Shown: in pieces, positions 32,393-32,409 of the stretch
Layout of the letters: the number at the start of each line of letters is the position of its first letter
How positions within the stretch are numbered: the first letter of the stretch is position 1
DNA from: Gemmatimonadota bacterium
Lineage (GTDB): Bacteria; Latescibacterota; UBA2968
Assembly (NCBI GenBank): GCA_009838845.1
Contig: VXRD01000125.1
Span: 1 to 32,409 of the forward strand
Length of the DNA: 32,409 nucleotides
Reading direction: 5' to 3'
The notes under the pieces: generated by a model
Told to the model about the DNA's origin: nothing
Database searches by the model: none
What the model saw: the letters and a program-made list of their open reading frames with translations, nothing else
Position numbers and translations under genes: made by a program

Positions 32393-32409
32393 ATGGTCAA
32401 TTTTAAGAA
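32393..32409 (+). other. Possible start of a further gene, cut by window end
   Basis: An ATG at 32393, 9 bp after the effector stop, opens a frame (MVNFK...) that runs out of the window. It could be a third gene of the Argonaute operon, but five codons are too few to judge. Confidence 0.2.

Noticed and set aside
1-32409. CRISPR arrays, tRNA or rRNA genes
   Set aside because: No regularly spaced repeats of 20-40 bp with unique spacers and no recognisable tRNA or rRNA sequence were seen on either strand.

Overview
The window is chromosomal bacterial DNA of moderate G+C content. It shows GTG and TTG starts next to strong GGAGG-type ribosome binding sites. Gene content (sulfatase, Gfo/Idh oxidoreductase, xylose-isomerase-like TIM barrels, class-III aminotransferase, ceramidase-like hydrolase, LarA), interspersed hairpin and ATCCTG repeats, and many small toxin-antitoxin remnants recall uncultured marine or sponge-associated lineages such as Latescibacterota or Poribacteria. 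That placement is an inference from gene content; there is no rRNA or marker gene here.

Layout. (1) 1-8568, plus strand: an export and modification cluster. It holds an HlyD-type adaptor, an ABC exporter without its own peptidase, a 148-aa acidic protein flanked by a perfect 16-bp inverted repeat, a CPBP membrane protease, a TPR protein, a subtilisin-like (S8) protease fused to a complete DUF1611 region, a stand-alone acyl carrier protein, and a BtrH_N-like protein. A terminator closes it. (2) 8633-22499, mostly minus strand: three metabolic operons (Gfo/Idh - aminotransferase - ChrA - DUF58; C-N hydrolase - sulfatase - two TIM barrels; ceramidase-like - LarA), with plus-strand pckA and a UPF0175 antitoxin beside a truncated toxin. 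(3) 22587-32409: an accessory, defence-type island. It holds small antitoxin-like genes, a two-gene unit (tandem VOC domains + coiled coil + tail anchor, then a duplicated nuclease-like module with a glycine-rich membrane segment), an ApeA-like HEPN protein divergent from an orphan HTH antidote, a truncated PIN toxin, and a long prokaryotic Argonaute with a degenerate PIWI site, translationally coupled to a two-TM membrane protein.

Best candidates for undescribed biology are: (a) the ACP / BtrH_N-like / S8-DUF1611 / exporter cluster, which looks like ACP-dependent modification, proteolysis and secretion of a product; (b) the VOC-coiled-coil-TM plus nuclease-like/glycine-rich membrane pair; and (c) the inactive Argonaute with a membrane partner, which fits a known principle (inactive pAgo recruiting a membrane effector) but has an effector I cannot place. 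No CRISPR array, tRNA, rRNA or intact transposase was seen.
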